A DNA stretch of 64,000 nt, taken from NCBI RefSeq assembly GCF_000340565.2, contig NZ_CP007203.1:3882927-3946926 (forward strand), written 5' to 3'. Each line of letters starts with the position of its first letter. The stretch's first letter is position 1. Origin of the DNA: Nodularia spumigena CCY9414 (lineage in GTDB: Bacteria > Cyanobacteriota > Cyanobacteriia > Cyanobacteriales > Nostocaceae). A program made the translations under genes and the position numbers. The notes under the pieces were generated by a model that did no database searches, was not told the origin of the DNA, and saw only the letters and a list, made by a program, of their open reading frames with translations. Positions 1 to 9,399 of the stretch are shown one piece after another.

Positions 1-141
1 TTTGATAGCATCAGCCTCACAGATGCTTTGTGGTATGTGACACCAATGGGATTGTCACTGCTGTATATTGCTCAAGTAGATCCTCTGTTGAGACTACCAG
101 AGTATAAAACAGCAGAGGACACAGAGAACACAGAGTTATGA
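1..141 (+). CDS. 3' end of an unrecognised, probably membrane-associated protein
   Basis: The frame is open from the first base and stops at a TGA at 139-141, giving 46 residues. It has a hydrophobic stretch (YVTPMGLSLLYIAQ) followed by VDPLLRLPEY. The last residues, rich in T and E, are encoded by a cagaggacacagag repeat of the type scattered through the window, so the natural C-terminus may have been replaced by repeat sequence. The bulk of the gene lies outside the window and the family cannot be named from this tail. Confidence 0.5.
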   Translation, partial: FDSISLTDALWYVTPMGLSLLYIAQVDPLLRLPEYKTAEDTENTEL

Positions 142-199
142 GGGTTTGAGAGGTTATTGGGTTAGGTGATCTCGGATTTTTTTATTTGTCAGTCCCTTA

Positions 200-1150
200 T
201 CAAGCATACAACGCCTTCACCCATTGCCATTCCTGCGTCAAACCCTCCCTCAAAGAAACTTGGGGCTGATATCCTAAAATTTGCCGGGCTTTCGAGACAT
301 CAGCAGCAGTATGGCGCGCGTCTCCCATCGCCTTTTCGATGTAATTTTTTTGAATGGGTTTACCAACTATTTCTGCCATAGTTTCCAAAACTTCTGCTAA
401 AACTACCCTGCTACCACCGCCAATATTAAATATTTCACCCACGGCTTGGGGTACAGTGGCGGCTGCTAAATTGGCAGCTATGACATCACTCACAAAGGTA
501 AAGTCTCGCGTTTGCTGTCCATCACCGTAAATGGGAATTGCTTCATCCTGCAATATAGCTTTGAAAAATTTATGGAATGCCATATCTGGGCGCTGTCTGG
601 GACCATAAACTGTAAAATAGCGTAATGCCACCATCGGTACACCAAAGTTTTTGTGATATAGTCTACACAAACGTTCAGCTGCTAGCTTGGTAATACCATA
701 GGGCGAAACCGGTTGCGGCGGAATTTTTTCATGGGTCGGTAATGTTTCGGCATCGCCATATACACTTGATGTAGAGGCAAATACTAATCTTTTCAGATCT
801 TGAGCATCTTTGGCAGCTTCTAGCAAAATTTGTGTGGCACTAATATTGCGTTCTGTATAATTTCGGAACCCTTCACCCCAACTTGCTCTGACCCCAGCTT
901 GTGCCGCCTGATGGTAAACTACCTCAACATCTTGCAGCAGTGTCTGCCAATCTAAAAACTGAATATCTCCGGCAATTAAAGTAAAATTAGGTGCATTCTG
1001 TAAATGAGCAATACTTTTGTGCTTTAATATAGGATCGTAGTAATCGTTGAATTGATCAATCCCAATCACTTCTTTTCCTTGTTGCAGTAATGCTTCCACA
1101 AGATGGGAACCAATAAAGCCTGCTGCTCCAGTAACAATAGTTTTAGCCAT
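200..1150 (-). CDS. NAD-dependent epimerase/dehydratase (UDP-glucuronate 4-epimerase-like)
   Basis: A 316-residue extended short-chain dehydrogenase that probably interconverts nucleotide sugars for cell-envelope polysaccharide. It opens with the Rossmann motif GAAGFIGSHL (residues 8-17). It has the catalytic Tyr/Lys pair in SPYGITK at about residue 150, and the signature LRYFTVYGPRQRPDMA of UDP-glucuronate/UDP-galactose 4-epimerases. Length fits the family. It starts with ATG and is convergent with the partial gene at the window edge. The exact substrate cannot be decided from sequence. Confidence 0.85.
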   Translation of the reverse strand: MAKTIVTGAAGFIGSHLVEALLQQGKEVIGIDQFNDYYDPILKHKSIAHLQNAPNFTLIAGDIQFLDWQTLLQDVEVVYHQAAQAGVRASWGEGFRNYTERNISATQILLEAAKDAQDLKRLVFASTSSVYGDAETLPTHEKIPPQPVSPYGITKLAAERLCRLYHKNFGVPMVALRYFTVYGPRQRPDMAFHKFFKAILQDEAIPIYGDGQQTRDFTFVSDVIAANLAAATVPQAVGEIFNIGGGSRVVLAEVLETMAEIVGKPIQKNYIEKAMGDARHTAADVSKARQILGYQPQVSLREGLTQEWQWVKALYA

Positions 1151-1462
1151 ATTTTCTATCTGAATCTATTGATGTGTTTTTAATCTTTTTCTTGATGGGT
1201 TGATACTTACAGCACTTTGCTAGTAGATGTAGTCTATTAAAAGATAATTAACCACAGATAAACACAGATAAACACAGATAAATCTATACTTTATTTCCAC
1301 GAAAGTTGCTGTATAGTTACTATAGTTCATCCGTGAGCAAGTTTTTTAGAGGATGTTTTAAAATTGAAAAATTAATGATCAATATCAATACTGTTATCCT
1401 GTATTCATAGTTTGGCAAATACCCAGAAGTTGATTGTTGTTAATAGTACTTAAACTGAATTA

Positions 1463-1535
1463 TGGAAAAACGAACCACGAAGGACACGAAGGACACAAAG
1501 TTAAGAAGGTTTCCGAGAGTTCTTGCGTAAGTCCT
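1463..1535 (+). repeat. Truncated MITE-like element (family C half copy)
   Basis: It keeps only the right end, ttgcgtaagtcct, of the element seen complete at 58935-59103. The interior (aaaacgaaccacgaagg, then gagagttcttgcg) matches that copy. The left terminal repeat is missing. Confidence 0.5.
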
Positions 1536-1686
1536 GGTTAAAAGTAGCGCGATTATTCTTTAAATATACAAGTTCAATTAGTATAATTTTTAATGCCATT
1601 AGCAAGGCAGATGTTCAGGGTCTTGCATTAGCATCATAATTGATGAAAAAATTGATCCGCGAGAGCCGCTAGTACCGCAAGGCGGA

Positions 1687-1718
1687 AGTCAAAAGTCAAA
1701 AGTCAAAAGTCAAAAGTC
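1687..1718. repeat. Short tandem repeat, heptamer gtcaaaa
   Basis: About four and a half copies of agtcaaa lie 100 bases upstream of the purD start. Heptameric tandem repeats like this are typical of heterocystous cyanobacteria. Confidence 0.8.
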
Positions 1719-1816
1719 TGACTTTATAGGCTTTTGATTGATTTTAAATGGTTGTCCTATTTACGCCGTACTGTACTAGGGTGTTCTCGTTTCACAAGGA
1801 ACGCACGAGGAAATTA

Positions 1817-3094
1817 GTGAAAGTTTTAGTTGTCGGTAATGGGGGGCGCGAACACGCTCTAGCCTGGAAACTGTTAAAATCTCAGCAAGTTGAGCAAGTT
1901 GTCTGTGTACCAGGAAATGGCGGTACTGCAAGTCTGGAACGTTGCCAGAATTTGCCTTTGGCTGTCGATGATTTTGAGGGGATGAGCCGATACGCTCTGG
2001 AAAATGGCATTTCTTTGGTGGTAGTAGGGCCAGAAGTACCCCTGGCAATGGGTATCACAGATTACCTCCAAAGTCAAGGACTGATGGTATTTGGGCCTGG
2101 GAAAGCTGGAGCGCAAATTGAAGCGAGTAAGGCTTGGGCAAAGGCTTTAATGCAAGAAGCGTGGATTCCTACAGCCAAAGCTGCGGTATTTACTGAGGCA
2201 GCAGCAGCTAAATCCTATGTAAAAGCACAGGGAATACCCATAGTAGTCAAAGCCGACGGTTTGGCAGCAGGTAAGGGTGTGATAGTTGCTGGAACTTTAG
2301 AACAGGCTGAAAGTGCCATTGATGCGATTTTTCAAGGACAGTTCGGTAGTGCGGGCAATTTTGTTGTTGTTGAAGAATGTTTGATGGGGGAAGAGGTATC
2401 AGTTTTAGCCTTGACTGATGGGTTAACTATTCGCCCTTTGCTACCAGCGCAAGATCATAAGCGGATTGGGGACGGTGATACAGGGGAAAATACTGGTGGA
2501 ATGGGAGCTTACGCCCCCGCACCGATTGCTACACCAGAGTTAATGTCACGCGTTCAAACCGAAGTCTTGGAAAGAGCGATCGCCTGTTTAAGATCCAGAG
2601 GCATCGACTACCGAGGCGTGCTGTATGCTGGATTAATGATTGCCCCCGATGGCGACTTGAAGGTTTTAGAATTTAACTGTCGCTTCGGTGATCCGGAAAC
2701 TCAGGTAATTTTGCCACTGTTAGACACACCCCTAGAAGAATTGATTTTAGCCTGTGTCCAGCAGCGTTTAGGCGAAATGCCCCCCATAGCTTGGAAACAG
2801 GGCGCTGCTGCCACTGTTGTCGCCGCTTCCGGTGGTTATCCGGGGGCATACGAAAAAGGCAAAGTTATTACTGGTATTCCAGAGGCGGAGGCCGCAGGTG
2901 TAACTGTATTTCACGCAGGTACGAAATTAAACCAGCAACAACAAATAGCCACAGATGGGGGACGAGTGTTAAATGTGACTGCTATCGGCAAAGATTTTCC
3001 GCAGGCGATCGCTCAGGCATACACTGGGATCAAATCCCTGGAATTTGAAGGGATATATTACCGAAAAGATATCGGTCATCGAGTCCTGAAGTAG
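1817..3094 (+). CDS. purD: Phosphoribosylamine--glycine ligase (GARS)
   Basis: Catalyses the ATP-dependent joining of glycine to phosphoribosylamine, the second step of purine synthesis. The frame is open from 1748, but the GTG at 1817 is chosen as start. It is preceded by acgagg at the right distance and begins VKVLVVGNGGREHALAWKL, the universal N-terminus of PurD. This gives 425 residues, the usual length. ATP-grasp features are visible: VVKADGLAAGKGV, the GENTGGMGAY motif, and FNCRFGDPETQ with the metal-binding Glu/Asn. It lies directly upstream of nblS in the same direction, with 254 bases between them. Confidence 0.95.
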   Translation: MKVLVVGNGGREHALAWKLLKSQQVEQVVCVPGNGGTASLERCQNLPLAVDDFEGMSRYALENGISLVVVGPEVPLAMGITDYLQSQGLMVFGPGKAGAQIEASKAWAKALMQEAWIPTAKAAVFTEAAAAKSYVKAQGIPIVVKADGLAAGKGVIVAGTLEQAESAIDAIFQGQFGSAGNFVVVEECLMGEEVSVLALTDGLTIRPLLPAQDHKRIGDGDTGENTGGMGAYAPAPIATPELMSRVQTEVLERAIACLRSRGIDYRGVLYAGLMIAPDGDLKVLEFNCRFGDPETQVILPLLDTPLEELILACVQQRLGEMPPIAWKQGAAATVVAASGGYPGAYEKGKVITGIPEAEAAGVTVFHAGTKLNQQQQIATDGGRVLNVTAIGKDFPQAIAQAYTGIKSLEFEGIYYRKDIGHRVLK

Positions 3095-3348
3095 AAATTA
3101 TTGCTGGTTTGCGCGCTACGCGATGTCTAAGGCGTGGCGCATCTCACCTCACAACGAAGACCACAGTATGATTAAGGTGTAGTAGACATAGATCATTGAC
3201 CTTATCTGCCGCAATTAAGTACAACCTACCCTTGAAAGTTGCCATCTCATCCGTACCTTCACCTTTCAATTAACATATTTATCAAATTAACTGTTAATTT
3301 TTTAGTTGTTGGGTTGAATAAGCGAAATTACTAACAACTTTGTTGAAA

Positions 3349-5295
3349 ATGCTGGCTCCTTTAAAAACAATCCGAGAAGCAATTGCTAACTGGTGGACTG
3401 AATTCACCCTCCAGACAAAACTTTTGGCTGTCGCCACTTTAGTAGTGTCGTTGGTCATGAGTGGTCTGACCTTCTGGGCTGTGAATACAATTCAGCAAGA
3501 TGCTCGGATGAATGATACCCGCTTTGGTAGTGACCTAGGACTACTACTTGCTGCTAACGTTGCTCCCCTCATAGCTGACCACAATCTGACTGAAGTTGCC
3601 CAATTTTCCCAACGCTTCTACAGCAGCACCTCTAGTGTGCGTTATATGCTGTACGCTGATCAAACTGGCAAAATATTTTTCGGCATTCCTTTTTGGGAAC
3701 CAGAGGTAGAAAACTCCCTGACCATTGAACGACGCATACAACTGCCAGAAGATTACACCAATGACCGGGAAAAGCCGATGGTGCGGCAACACATGACCCC
3801 AGATGGCGTAGTCACCGATGTATTTATCCCCCTGATTGTCGATCAAAAATACCAGGGTGTATTGGCGATTGGTATCAACCCGAATCAAACCGCAGTTATT
3901 TCCACTAATTTTACCCGTGATGTGACTATTGCCGTTTTTATCACAATTTGGGTGATGGTGATTTTGGCAGGAGTCATTAACGCTTTGACTATTACTAAGC
4001 CGATTAAAGAACTGCTAGTAGGGGTAAAACAAATTGCGGCGGGTAATTTCAAGCAGCGCATTGACTTACCTCTAGGTGGCGAACTGGGAGAGGTAATTCT
4101 CAGTTTTAACGAAATGGCAGAGCGTCTAGAGCGTTATGAAGAACAAAATATTGAAGAATTAACCGCAGAAAAAGCCAAATTGGAAACACTGGTTTCTACA
4201 ATTGCCGATGGTGCTGTGTTAATTGATAACAGTATGCAGGTGATTTTAGTTAACCCCACAGCGCGGCGAATTTTTGGGTGGGAAGGGATACAAGTTGAAG
4301 GTAGCAATGTTTTACATCATTTGCCTTCAGCAGTGCAGATGGAAATTACCCATCCTTTGTATGAAATGGCCGCAGGTGAATGTGAAAGTGCCGAGTTCCG
4401 CATTCATTTGAACGAACCCACCAAGCGTACTGTCCGCATTCTCTTGACTACTGTACTCAATCTCCAACGGGAGAGCATCAAAGGTATTGCCATCACTGTT
4501 CAAGATATTACCCGTGAGGTAGAACTGAATGAGGCAAAAAGCCAATTTATAAGTAATGTTTCTCACGAATTACGCACGCCGCTATTTAATATCAAATCCT
4601 TTATTGAAACTTTGCATGAGTATGGCGAAGACTTGAGTCTAGAACAACGGCAAGATTTTCTGCAAACTGTCAATAATGAAACCGACAGACTTACCCGTTT
4701 AGTTAACGATGTTTTGGATTTGTCCAAGCTGGAATCTGGACGCAGCTACAACTTTGGTGGGGTGGATTTAGCCCAAGCTATTGAGCAAACTCTGCGTACT
4801 TACCAACTCAATGCTAGGGACAAAGGCATTACACTCATTCAGGAAGTACCCCTGGATTTGCCTTTAGTCTTGGGTAATTATGATTTATTGTTACAAGTAT
4901 TAGCTAATTTGGTGGGTAATTCTCTCAAATTCTCTCATTCGGGTGGTCAAGTAGCCATTCGCGCCTACCAATTGGATACCAAGCCTAATTCACACAATCA
5001 GCAGGCTCATGTGCGGGTGGAAATCTCCGATACTGGTATTGGTATTGCTCCAGAAGACCAACAAGCAATTTTTGACCGTTTTTTCCGTGTGGAAAACCGA
5101 GTTCACACCCTAGAAGGTACTGGCTTGGGTTTATCAATTGTCAGAAATATTATGGAAAGGCATCGTAGTCAAATGCATCTGGTGAGTGAAGTGGGTGTCG
5201 GTACTACTTTTTGGTTCGACTTAACTATATTTGAAGAACAGCCAAAAATATTAGTTGATTCTACGGCTGAAACTATGACAATTCCTACTGTCTAA
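3349..5295 (+). CDS. nblS: Sensor histidine kinase NblS (Hik33/DspA family)
   Basis: Membrane sensor kinase; in cyanobacteria this family controls high-light and nutrient-stress responses, including phycobilisome breakdown. Domains in order: first membrane segment at about 27-47, a periplasmic sensor region, second membrane segment at about 187-212, HAMP, a PAS domain (from about 275), HisKA with the phospho-acceptor His406 in SNVSHELRTPL, and HATPase with GNSLKFS, DTGIGI and GTGLGLS motifs. A TTG-TTG-AAA-ATG series leaves the start open between 3340 and 3349; ATG is preferred. The two-membrane-segment HAMP-PAS-HK order and the purD neighbour fit NblS. Confidence 0.88.
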   Translation: MLAPLKTIREAIANWWTEFTLQTKLLAVATLVVSLVMSGLTFWAVNTIQQDARMNDTRFGSDLGLLLAANVAPLIADHNLTEVAQFSQRFYSSTSSVRYMLYADQTGKIFFGIPFWEPEVENSLTIERRIQLPEDYTNDREKPMVRQHMTPDGVVTDVFIPLIVDQKYQGVLAIGINPNQTAVISTNFTRDVTIAVFITIWVMVILAGVINALTITKPIKELLVGVKQIAAGNFKQRIDLPLGGELGEVILSFNEMAERLERYEEQNIEELTAEKAKLETLVSTIADGAVLIDNSMQVILVNPTARRIFGWEGIQVEGSNVLHHLPSAVQMEITHPLYEMAAGECESAEFRIHLNEPTKRTVRILLTTVLNLQRESIKGIAITVQDITREVELNEAKSQFISNVSHELRTPLFNIKSFIETLHEYGEDLSLEQRQDFLQTVNNETDRLTRLVNDVLDLSKLESGRSYNFGGVDLAQAIEQTLRTYQLNARDKGITLIQEVPLDLPLVLGNYDLLLQVLANLVGNSLKFSHSGGQVAIRAYQLDTKPNSHNQQAHVRVEISDTGIGIAPEDQQAIFDRFFRVENRVHTLEGTGLGLSIVRNIMERHRSQMHLVSEVGVGTTFWFDLTIFEEQPKILVDSTAETMTIPTV

Positions 5296-5300
5296 CCTGA

Positions 5301-5672
5301 TTAACCAATGGATAAAGCTATGAGCAAACAGATGAATCCTAAACCTAGTAGCAGCAGCAAAGACTGATGGCGTTGAGTCCATTTTTTCACAGTTGCACCC
5401 AAGGTGCTTGCTTGACGTTGATCTTGTAATCTTAACTTGCTCTCTTCTAGGTTGTCGTACAGGGTACAGGCTTTAGCATAGGGGCGTTGAGGAAAGTTAC
5501 AAGTGTTATCGGCCTGGTATGTGCAACTGTCGCACAGATACTCTTCCCCTGTCGCCCGGTGGAGTGGAATTCCTGGATGACCGTAAGCTTTGAGAGTTGT
5601 ACGACAATAGGAGCAAGTAATCGCCTGATTATCAATGAGTTGATGGCAATTGGGACAAGATATGGTAGCCAC
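5301..5672 (-). CDS. Zinc-ribbon protein with C-terminal membrane anchor
   Basis: A 123-residue protein of unknown role. The N-terminus carries a zinc-ribbon pattern (C6-x2-C9, C20-x2-C23). A second cysteine set (C47-x2-C50, C58, C69) could bind another metal ion. A single hydrophobic segment (SLLLLLGLGFICLLIALSIG) closes the protein, so it is probably tail-anchored with the metal-binding part in the cytoplasm. It starts at GTG and ends five bases from the nblS stop, convergent with it. Confidence 0.75.
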   Translation of the reverse strand: MATISCPNCHQLIDNQAITCSYCRTTLKAYGHPGIPLHRATGEEYLCDSCTYQADNTCNFPQRPYAKACTLYDNLEESKLRLQDQRQASTLGATVKKWTQRHQSLLLLLGLGFICLLIALSIG

Positions 5673-5705
5673 AACTTCAGCACAAATAAGTAAACATCTC
5701 GATTG

Positions 5706-5828
5706 TAGCTATAAATTAGGAGTAGGGAGTGGGGAGTTGGGAGTTGGGAGTTGGGAGTGGGGTAAAAGCCTTTCGGTGTCTAACTTTTATGTTCAGTTTA
5801 TGTCCTAACTTCCTTGGCGGTAGCTATA
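5706..5828 (+). repeat. MITE-like repeat, family B
   Basis: An AT-bordered element with tagctata at both ends and a G-rich tandem tract (gggagtt repeats). It then has a conserved block, ctttcggtgtctaactttta, followed by cagtttatgtcctaac and ccttggcgg. The same block occurs at 48655-48759 and, inverted, at 56114-56213. No coding capacity. Confidence 0.7.
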
Positions 5829-5865
5829 AGAGTCGTGTTTGGCTTTTCGCTGTTTTGTTTTAGAA

Positions 5866-6789
5866 TTAGGTTACAATTTTTAAGCTGGCAATAAATGGTG
5901 CGATCGCTTCTACAAATTCCACTGTTGATTCATAGGGTAAAACGTTGCGTCCCGGTAATTTAGTTCCACTACCTTGAGGTAAACAGCCGAGATAATCAGC
6001 CAAGCGTTCATCTGGTGTTTCTTGTTTACCTTCTTTGCTAATACTCGATGCGGTTTCTCCCACAACTACCAATGTTGGTTGATTGATACAAGCAAGATAA
6101 CCACTATAATCCTGTCGCCAAAACCCAGCCAAAAACGAAAATACTGCATGGCGACTTTCAGGATTTTCCGCCCCCTTAACCAACATATTTAACCACTCTT
6201 TATCTACACCCTTTTCTGAACCAAAAAGTTGCCGAATTGAGAAAGAACGCAAAAACTTTTCTGTCCGCGCATAGCGATAAAAAGCATTACCAACAGGCGA
6301 ATCAAATATATTCCAAGCAATCTTTTGCTGCAATTCTGATGAGTTTCTTGTAATCACTGGCCACGCTGGCGGCCCAGCTAAAATCAGTCCAGCAATTAAA
6401 TTTGATTGTTTTTGAACTAACTCTATAGCAACTGGTAATAAAGCACCTTGCACTACAATTACCACAGGTTTTTTTACTACTTTTTGTAAAAAGTAATTTA
6501 GTTGCTCTGCCCAATCTTTAGGAGTATAAGCCACATGGGGCATATCACTTTCACCACATCCGAGTAAATCAGGATTGTAAATAGAATTTTTATGACCTTT
6601 TCTATACCATTGGCTGCGAAATCTTTGCCAAAACTGCCGCGATAACCCCACACCAATTGGATGAATTAAAAGTAAAGGTAAACCCTCACTGCTAAAATTA
6701 GCTGGTTGATGTAATTCGTAGGCGCAACGATAATTTCTCCAGGTGTAAAACTGGGTAGAAGATATTCTGATATTCAGCGAGTTGACCAT
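5866..6789 (-). CDS. Alpha/beta hydrolase-fold protein, nucleophile apparently missing
   Basis: A 307-residue alpha/beta-hydrolase-fold protein. The fold is suggested by LLLIHPIGVGLSRQFW (oxyanion region), the strand-elbow segment VVIVVQGALLPVAIEL, GLILAGPPAW, and a late strand QPTLVVVGE. The elbow, normally Gly-x-Ser-x-Gly, reads QGALLP, so the catalytic serine is not where it should be. The protein may therefore be a binding or chaperone-like member rather than a hydrolase. It is one of several minus-strand genes here; substrate unknown. Confidence 0.75.
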   Translation of the reverse strand: MVNSLNIRISSTQFYTWRNYRCAYELHQPANFSSEGLPLLLIHPIGVGLSRQFWQRFRSQWYRKGHKNSIYNPDLLGCGESDMPHVAYTPKDWAEQLNYFLQKVVKKPVVIVVQGALLPVAIELVQKQSNLIAGLILAGPPAWPVITRNSSELQQKIAWNIFDSPVGNAFYRYARTEKFLRSFSIRQLFGSEKGVDKEWLNMLVKGAENPESRHAVFSFLAGFWRQDYSGYLACINQPTLVVVGETASSISKEGKQETPDERLADYLGCLPQGSGTKLPGRNVLPYESTVEFVEAIAPFIASLKIVT

Positions 6790-6897
6790 ATAAAAATTCC
6801 CGATTTAAATAGTTTATCTGTGTTTATCTGTGTCCATCTGTGGTTATTTCATTCTTTTCTATACCTTTCTCTCGTGAATAAGGCTATATTAAAACTC

Positions 6898-7722
6898 TTA
6901 AAAAATTATTTTTGGATGAATTAATTTATATCCAGCCTCTTTGATTTTTTGATTAGATACTCTAGTATTATATGAACGGTTATTTTTAAGAGTATTATCC
7001 CATTTTACTTTGGGTAAATCATGTTTTTCCAACAAGCTATCAAGCAATTGGCGAGTAGTAAGATAAGCATCATCTACCAGATTATAAATACCTTGTAAAT
7101 GATGTTGACGCACAAATTCTATAGCCCCAACAATATCATCCAAGTGAATCCAATTAGCAGCCTCTTCACCATTACCGGGACGAGTTGTACCAGGAACTCT
7201 ACTAAATATTTTCATCAGTTCCCGATTAGGGCCATAAATACCTCCCAACCTTAAGATACAAACGCGGAGCTTGTCACTAGATGCTGCTAGTAAGACATCT
7301 TCAGTTGCTTTGAGAATTTTGCCATTATCATGGCTTGGTTTCGCTAGGGTTTGTTCATCTACCCAAGCACCGTTCTGGTCGCCATAAACTGAATAACTCC
7401 CAGTATATATCAGTTGCTTAATACTAGGAATATCTGGTAAAATTTCAACTAGAGTTTTGGCAGTATTTAGATAAGTTTCTTCATATACATTTGCCCCTTT
7501 TGCGCCAATACTCAACAGCACAATATCTTGATTTTGCAATACAGATTTTAGTTGTTCTCGGTCGTTCCCTTGGGTGACTACAACTTTTTGGGCTAAACTT
7601 TGTAAAGTCGGGATACGCTCAGGGTTAGTTGTGGTAGCTGTAATCATCAAAGTCATTTTTTGCTGCCAAAATTCAGCCACTGCACAGCCAACGTAACCAC
7701 AACCAATAATGGCAATGTTCAT
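6898..7722 (-). CDS. NAD(P)-binding SDR-family protein
   Basis: A 274-residue extended-SDR-like protein. The N-terminal dinucleotide motif is IIGCGYVGCAVAEFW (GxGxxG). YTGSYSVYGDQNG resembles the serine/tyrosine region of sugar epimerases, but the canonical YxxxK is not clear. RLGGIYGPNRE and NWIHLDDIVGAI are typical of the atypical SDR subgroup that includes YeeZ-like proteins. Role unknown; it is preceded by a degenerate ctgtgtttatctgtg repeat and lies alone between two other minus-strand genes. Confidence 0.8.
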   Translation of the reverse strand: MNIAIIGCGYVGCAVAEFWQQKMTLMITATTTNPERIPTLQSLAQKVVVTQGNDREQLKSVLQNQDIVLLSIGAKGANVYEETYLNTAKTLVEILPDIPSIKQLIYTGSYSVYGDQNGAWVDEQTLAKPSHDNGKILKATEDVLLAASSDKLRVCILRLGGIYGPNRELMKIFSRVPGTTRPGNGEEAANWIHLDDIVGAIEFVRQHHLQGIYNLVDDAYLTTRQLLDSLLEKHDLPKVKWDNTLKNNRSYNTRVSNQKIKEAGYKLIHPKIIF

Positions 7723-7770
7723 AAATAAAACTGATCTTTACGTTAACAATAGTTCCTTTGTGTAATTATG

Positions 7771-8418
7771 TTAACTATGGATGACACCATCAGGCATGAT
7801 TGCCCCAGCTAAGTTAGCACCAATCAATTTTACCATCAGGCGATCGCCTGAACGAATCCGCGCTCCTGTCAAGTCGGCTCCGCGCAAGTCGGCTCCACTG
7901 AGATCCGCACCAATCAAGTAACTAGAGCGCAAGTTAGCTTCTCTCATATCGGCTAAAAGTAAGTTAGCTCGAAACAAATTGGCTTCAGATAAATTTGCAC
8001 CTCGGAGAATAACTTTGTGCATAAAAGTATCACTCAGATCCGCGCCACTCAAATCAGCGTAACTCAAGTTTCTGCCAGATAAATCTTTGTTACTTAAGTT
8101 AGAGCCACTGAAATCTTTACCACTCAAATCAGGGTTAGTTTTAGGTGGTTTGTAGGTACTTTGAGGTGGTTTTTTTGGTTGAGATGTTGGAGAACGATGA
8201 ATATTTTTATGTTTACCATGCAAAGATCGCAATTGATCACGAGCTTCATTAATGGCTTTTAGCTTGTCTTGAGCTTTCTTCTGTAATCGGTGATTTTCTT
8301 GAGGAATGCGATCTGGATGCCAAATAAAAACCAAGTCTTTATAAGCCTGGTTTACTTCCTCAAGTGTCGCTCCAGGTTCTATTTCTAATACTCGATAATA
8401 CTGCTCCATCTCGCTCAT
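7771..8418 (-). CDS. J-domain protein fused to pentapeptide repeats
   Basis: The frame is open up to 8484, but the ATG at 8418 begins MSEMEQYYRVLEIEPGA, the natural start of a J domain, giving 215 residues. The J domain (1-70) keeps the HPD triad (34-36), which stimulates DnaK ATPase. A Pro/Lys-rich linker follows (about 74-97). Then come some 20 pentapeptide repeats of A(D/N)LxG type forming a right-handed beta-helix. The fusion suggests a co-chaperone whose client site is the beta-helix, but no client can be inferred. Confidence 0.85.
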   Translation of the reverse strand: MSEMEQYYRVLEIEPGATLEEVNQAYKDLVFIWHPDRIPQENHRLQKKAQDKLKAINEARDQLRSLHGKHKNIHRSPTSQPKKPPQSTYKPPKTNPDLSGKDFSGSNLSNKDLSGRNLSYADLSGADLSDTFMHKVILRGANLSEANLFRANLLLADMREANLRSSYLIGADLSGADLRGADLTGARIRSGDRLMVKLIGANLAGAIMPDGVIHS

Positions 8419-8828
8419 TATGATATTTTTGTCAACAATCAAATTAAGTATGAGTGATGCAGCCGCTAGATTAAACCTCCTCAAATCTACTCATAAGACT
8501 GGAATCGGTTCTAATTCCTGTTTTGACGAAGCCCGTGGGCGGGTTCTTGTCCACAGGCATAAATTCAATTCGAGCTGTTCTCTATCTGCTCTCAATTCCA
8601 GACTGATATTTAAATATTATACAAGGGTGTCTTAGCTAACTCAGTTCATAAATAACCTTTTTGTGGGAAATTCCAAAATCCTCTATCTTCTTTGTATACA
8701 CCGAAACTCTACGGCGATCGCCAGGTGAAATGTGTAGTTTTGTATCGATGTCATAGTTTGTCATCAGCCTTATACCCATTTTCCTACTTCATCAAATTCG
8801 GATTTTTGCGCTTTTGACTTTTGCCATA
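8419..8828. other. Intergenic region, nothing recognised
   Basis: Upstream region of the J-domain gene and downstream of the zinc-ribbon gene at 8829. It contains one HIP1-like site near 8717 and no ORF with codon use or motifs suggesting a gene. Confidence 0.4.
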
Positions 8829-9323
8829 CTATCGCCCCATCATCCCATTTCTCCAGCGATTCATAGCTCTCAAATAAGCGACAACTGGAATCTGATAAAT
8901 CTCAACTAAAATCCACAGAATAATAGATAAATGTGACAAAAAAGTTAGTATTGACCAGATATATGGTAGCCAAGTAATGGGATCATCAGATATTGGGGGA
9001 AAATAGTAAGCGACTAGACCAACTAAACTTGTGGGCAGCACCACAAAAGCAATTGCGGCTAGCCCATAACCCCAACCTAATTCCACCCCCTCCAACTGGG
9101 CTTCTGTCCAGTTAAAGCCATTCCAGCGCCAAATCAGGGGAGGTTGGCGAGAAGGCATCTTGATTTGTTGTTGTTCTAGATTAACGGTAAAAATCTCATG
9201 GCAAAAGTCACAAGCCATAGTTTCCATCATTGGCATATGAGAAATTTTCCCTACGCGACAAACGGGACAGGGGTAAACTTCTTGAAAGTCAAAAGATGTA
9301 GTGAAAATTTTAGAACGGGGCAT
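8829..9323 (-). CDS. Zinc-ribbon membrane protein of unknown function
   Basis: A 164-residue protein. The start is placed at the ATG at 9323; a TTG two codons upstream is possible. The N-terminus holds two CxxC pairs (C19/C22 and C38/C41) forming a zinc ribbon. Two long hydrophobic segments follow (GLAAIAFVVLPTSLVGLVAYYF and, after a short loop, an ILTFLSHLSIILWILV segment), with WRWNGFNWTEAQLEG between ribbon and membrane. The layout suggests a cytoplasmic metal-binding head on two membrane helices. No function can be assigned. Confidence 0.75.
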   Translation of the reverse strand: MPRSKIFTTSFDFQEVYPCPVCRVGKISHMPMMETMACDFCHEIFTVNLEQQQIKMPSRQPPLIWRWNGFNWTEAQLEGVELGWGYGLAAIAFVVLPTSLVGLVAYYFPPISDDPITWLPYIWSILTFLSHLSIILWILVEIYQIPVVAYLRAMNRWRNGMMGR

Positions 9324-9399
9324 AATCAAACTAAGTTTTACTCAAAAGTTAATTTAGTGATGGCGTTTCCTCATCTGCTGAGGTAAGGATTTATCTGTT

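Larger units (their letters stand above)
1151..1816. other. Intergenic region with repeats
   Basis: No gene is supported in these 666 bases. They hold three tandem copies of acacagataa (1252-1282), akin to the ctgtgtttatctgtg repeats elsewhere, a truncated copy of the aggacttacgca palindromic element, and a heptamer tandem repeat just before purD. Confidence 0.6.

Noticed and set aside
1687..1718. Heptamer repeat considered as a CRISPR or regulatory array
   Set aside because: Units are contiguous without spacers and too short; this is a simple tandem repeat.
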